The notes beneath the pieces were generated by a model. The model was given only the letters and a program-made list of their open reading frames with translations, made no database searches and had not been told where the DNA came from. A program made the translations under genes and the position numbers. From UBA8752 sp042095055 (GTDB lineage Bacteria; Bacteroidota; Bacteroidia; Flavobacteriales_D; Sanyastnellaceae), in assembly GCA_042095055.1 (NCBI GenBank), contig JBELBZ010000057.1:1-8027 (forward strand): a stretch of DNA of 8,027 nt. Reading direction: 5' to 3'. Positions 6,231-8,027 of this stretch are shown one piece after another; positions within the stretch are counted from its first letter, which is position 1, and each line of letters starts with the position of its first letter.

Positions 6231-7666
6231 TGCTCAATGAATTGTCTAAGCGCTCTGCGGTGACGCTCTGCGGCTTTGTGTGTAGCAAACAGGTTGGTAC
6301 CCCAAAGGACACCCGTTACGCCCAAGGTGACCACCGCACCGTGGTGAAGCTGGTTGGCCCTTTTGTATTGCAGCGCCGCAGCCTCTGGCGTCAGGGCAGA
6401 CTGGTAATCCGCATAGGCCCGGTCCGAAAGCGCGTCCAACGTGAACCCCAATGCGGCAGGCAAAAGCACAGCGACCAACCAGTTGCCTCCTTTTTTTTGG
6501 CCAAAGGTGACCCTCTCCATGCCCATGCCTGGGGCAATGGCAGACAGAGCCAAGGCACCAGCCGTGCTTCGAGGTTGTGCCGAAATCAAACGGGTGTCCT
6601 TGAACTCTTTCGCGCCAAGCCGCCAGAAGCGGTATTGGAACTCGTAGTTCCCCGGGGGCGCGCCGCGCAGAGCGTCTCGCACCTCCTGTGGACCCTCGAC
6701 CCCCTCCATGCGCATCCGCATGGGAAAGCGAGGGTCGTAGTAGAAGGCAAACGGCATGGTGACCCTCGCATTGGCATGGAGCTTGATTCCGGAAAAGGTG
6801 GGGATCGCAGGAAGAGACAGCCCTGAGGATGCATCTCCAAAGTGCCGTTCAAGCATTTCGGAACGCAGACCAGAGACGTGAAAATCCAAAGACGCGCCCC
6901 GCCTGGGATCCAAGTCCAACTCCACTTCGAGGGGCTCCGAAAAATTCAGTCGACTCGCGGGACGGTAACGAGTCAAGGCCCGCTGCATGACGGCCTCGAG
7001 CTCTGTACGCCACGTCAATGCCCCCAGCTCGTCGACTTCGAAGTAGTTGAACGTGCTGTCTCTCAATTGCGCGTCGCTCAGTCCGTCGAGTGGATGACGT
7101 ACAATCCGATCCCGGGCATCCAGCTCCATGGAGAGCAATTGCATCGCGCTGGACAACTCTCCGCCCACGTATCGTTCGCTGAACAGCCGATGTCCAGTCT
7201 CCGTATCGGACACTGTAACCGCGTGAACTTGAATTCCTTCTCGGCAAGTCACCTCCAACATGGCCACCCCATCTGCTCCAGATAGGTTGCCCCATTCCGA
7301 GGTCGTGGCATCGTCGTAAATGCCAGACATCTGTTCGCGCCACTCATCCAAAATCGCTTCTTTCACCGCCCCACGCTCCAAGATTGTGGTGGTCTCCCCC
7401 AGTGCTTCCTGAAAAGCATTCAGTGCCTGTCCCTCCGCCAACACTTCGCCTGGACAGGGAGAAACCTCGCCAGTCATGGCAATGGTGCGTTCCGGCCAGC
7501 GATCCAGTCGTCCCACTTCCATGGACTGAACGTCCACCTCTTTGGTGGGCACATACATCAATGGCATTTGTGGAGAGCAGGATGCAAAAAAGAACACCAA
7601 TGCGGCAAAAGCACAGGCATGCCATGCACCCTCAACACTAAGCGACACCTTCTTTCTTCGCATCAT
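6227..7666 (-). CDS. Lipoprotein with C-terminal hydrophobic repeat-like region
   Basis: About 479 residues. An N-terminal basic stretch (MRRKKVSLS) and hydrophobic core end in the lipobox-like VFFFASC, so it is probably a lipoprotein, although the -3 position is Phe rather than the usual Leu. Residues about 60-190 contain NLSGADGVAMLEVTCREGIQ and a [VT]-S-D-T-E-T-G-x-R-L-F-S pattern, vaguely like CsgG-type or other envelope assembly lipoproteins; this is a weak similarity. The C-terminal 110 residues have LSAIAPGMGMERVTFGQKKG, GNWLVAVLLPAALGF and HGAVVTLGVTGVLWGTNLF, three hydrophobic segments resembling the C-terminal 'PGxGxxxVT.G.K.G' domains of Bacteroidota envelope proteins. ATG 7666 is chosen; a GTG at 7678, directly after the previous stop, would add four residues. 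It is coupled to both neighbours. The function is unknown. Confidence 0.75.
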   Translation of the reverse strand: MMRRKKVSLSVEGAWHACAFAALVFFFASCSPQMPLMYVPTKEVDVQSMEVGRLDRWPERTIAMTGEVSPCPGEVLAEGQALNAFQEALGETTTILERGAVKEAILDEWREQMSGIYDDATTSEWGNLSGADGVAMLEVTCREGIQVHAVTVSDTETGHRLFSERYVGGELSSAMQLLSMELDARDRIVRHPLDGLSDAQLRDSTFNYFEVDELGALTWRTELEAVMQRALTRYRPASRLNFSEPLEVELDLDPRRGASLDFHVSGLRSEMLERHFGDASSGLSLPAIPTFSGIKLHANARVTMPFAFYYDPRFPMRMRMEGVEGPQEVRDALRGAPPGNYEFQYRFWRLGAKEFKDTRLISAQPRSTAGALALSAIAPGMGMERVTFGQKKGGNWLVAVLLPAALGFTLDALSDRAYADYQSALTPEAAALQYKRANQLHHGAVVTLGVTGVLWGTNLFATHKAAERHRRALRQFIEQ

Positions 7667-7678
7667 CAAATTTACCAC

Positions 7679-7885
7679 TCAACGTAGAATGTGGCGGACC
7701 GTAGCCTGGTCCCGGCGCACCAGAACATCCCGGCCCTCTTGACCCGAATTAAAGAGCAGGATGTAGGTCTGACTGTACTCCACCAACACCCCTTCAAAAG
7801 CCAACCCACTGCCATTCAACGCCTCTAAAATCACGTTTTGGCCACGGTAGCGTTCCCAAACAGGCTCGTGGGCATACGCTGTCAA
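7679..7885 (-). CDS. 68-residue Sm-like small protein
   Basis: Short soluble protein beginning (TTG start) MTAYAHEPVWERYRGQNVIL and continuing LNGSGLAFEGVLVEYSQTYI, LLFNSGQEGRDVLVRRDQAT, VRHILR. The order of five predicted strands, with a G-x-L-V-E-Y-S-x-x-Y-I-L-L block followed by L-V-x-R-x-x-A-x-V-R, resembles the Sm/LSm fold of Hfq-like proteins and small beta-barrels. The similarity is only a pattern match. TTG 7885 is supported by an unusually good Shine-Dalgarno run (7891-7900) 5 bases upstream and by an in-frame stop farther back. Its stop (7681-7679) lies immediately before the lipoprotein gene. The role is unknown; it could be an RNA-binding or a structural protein. Confidence 0.65.
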   Translation of the reverse strand: MTAYAHEPVWERYRGQNVILEALNGSGLAFEGVLVEYSQTYILLFNSGQEGRDVLVRRDQATVRHILR

Positions 7886-7923
7886 ATTCTCTCCTCCTCC
7901 AGAGCATCAACAATTTTACTCAT
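7882..7923 (-). CDS. 13-residue overlapping mini-frame before the Sm-like gene
   Basis: ATG at 7923 opens the frame MSKIVDALEEERI, ending at the TGA at 7884-7882. It begins 3 bases after the stop of the upstream partial gene and overlaps the TTG start of the 68-residue gene by 3 bases (TTGA). The peptide is a plausible helix. It could be a coupling leader, or the true N-terminus of the 68-residue protein if reading shifts by -1 at ATT|TGA, or a one-base error. The evidence is thin. Confidence 0.25.
   Translation of the reverse strand: MSKIVDALEEERI
7891..7900 (-). promoter_or_regulatory. Strong Shine-Dalgarno for the TTG-start gene
   Basis: On the minus strand GGAGGAGGAG is followed by AGAAT and then TTG (7885). 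This is a near-perfect ribosome binding site, unusual for a phylum that mostly starts without one, and it decides the otherwise doubtful TTG start of the 68-residue protein. Confidence 0.6.
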
Positions 7924-7926
7924 ACA

Positions 7927-8027
7927 TTAAAAACGAATCCTACTGTAAGCAACCAATTCAAGCGAGGTCAACTCCAAGATCTGTCCTATTTGATACACAG
8001 GCCGATTTCCAAAATTGAACAGCAGAA
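7927..8027 (-). CDS. C-terminus of a probable outer-membrane beta-barrel
   Basis: Partial gene entering from the right edge, open for 32 codons to the TAA at 7929-7927. It reads LLFNFGNRPVYQIGQILELT then SLELVAYSRIRF. The alternating hydrophobic pattern and final aromatic residue after alternating charged ones (AYSRIRF) is the signature of the last strand of an outer-membrane beta-barrel. Its stop lies 3 bases before the 13-residue frame, so it probably belongs to the same minus-strand operon as the 68-residue protein and the two lipoproteins. Only the tail is visible. Confidence 0.5.
   Translation of the reverse strand, partial: LLFNFGNRPVYQIGQILELTSLELVAYSRIRF

Noticed and set aside
6158..6826. 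Plus-strand open frame of 222 codons opposite the lipoprotein genes
   Set aside because: Arg/Gln-rich shadow of the minus-strand lipoprotein, with no motif or initiation signal.

Overview
The window most likely comes from a marine member of the Bacteroidota (Flavobacteriales type). The main evidence is a secreted lipoprotein that combines the 'GCTDxxACNFDPSAxxDDGSC' motif with a MopE-type putative metal-binding motif (DSDGDGFGD...NGQDCDDD...LDNDCSG). Both are common in secreted proteins of that group. Most starts lack a Shine-Dalgarno sequence and follow A/T-rich leaders, which also fits. There are no RNA genes, insertion sequences, CRISPR arrays or gene-free stretches longer than about 140 bases.

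Layout. (A) 1-1331 holds a family of small two-repeat proteins: one intact gene on the minus strand (99-464), one broken paralog just upstream of it (512-879), and one intact gene on the plus strand (1017-1331). At the left edge another minus-strand frame (1-79) runs out of the window. (B) 1411-3261 (+) encodes a 616-residue KAP-family P-loop NTPase directly behind the plus-strand small gene, with a strong intrinsic terminator between them (1349-1389). (C) 4960-3316 (-) is a tightly overlapping three-gene operon: a very basic coiled-coil protein, a 54-residue protein that is easily missed, and an AbaSI/PvuRts1I-type endonuclease. The nuclease carries an N-terminal extension that resembles the 54-residue protein. 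Modules B and C meet tail to tail. (D) 8027-5100 (-) looks like a housekeeping or envelope operon: the C-terminus of an apparent outer-membrane beta-barrel, a 68-residue Sm-like protein, and two lipoproteins, with start/stop overlaps or near overlaps.

Working together (inference). Regions A-C look like an accessory or defence island. KAP NTPases include the phage-exclusion protein PifA, and AbaSI-type enzymes cut DNA carrying modified cytosines such as those of T-even phages. The two points most worth following are (1) the association of the two-repeat small proteins with a soluble KAP NTPase, and (2) a nuclease operon in which the nuclease's N-terminal domain also exists as a free-standing overlapping gene beside a basic coiled-coil partner. 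Region D appears to be ordinary cell-envelope biology and probably marks the edge of the island.
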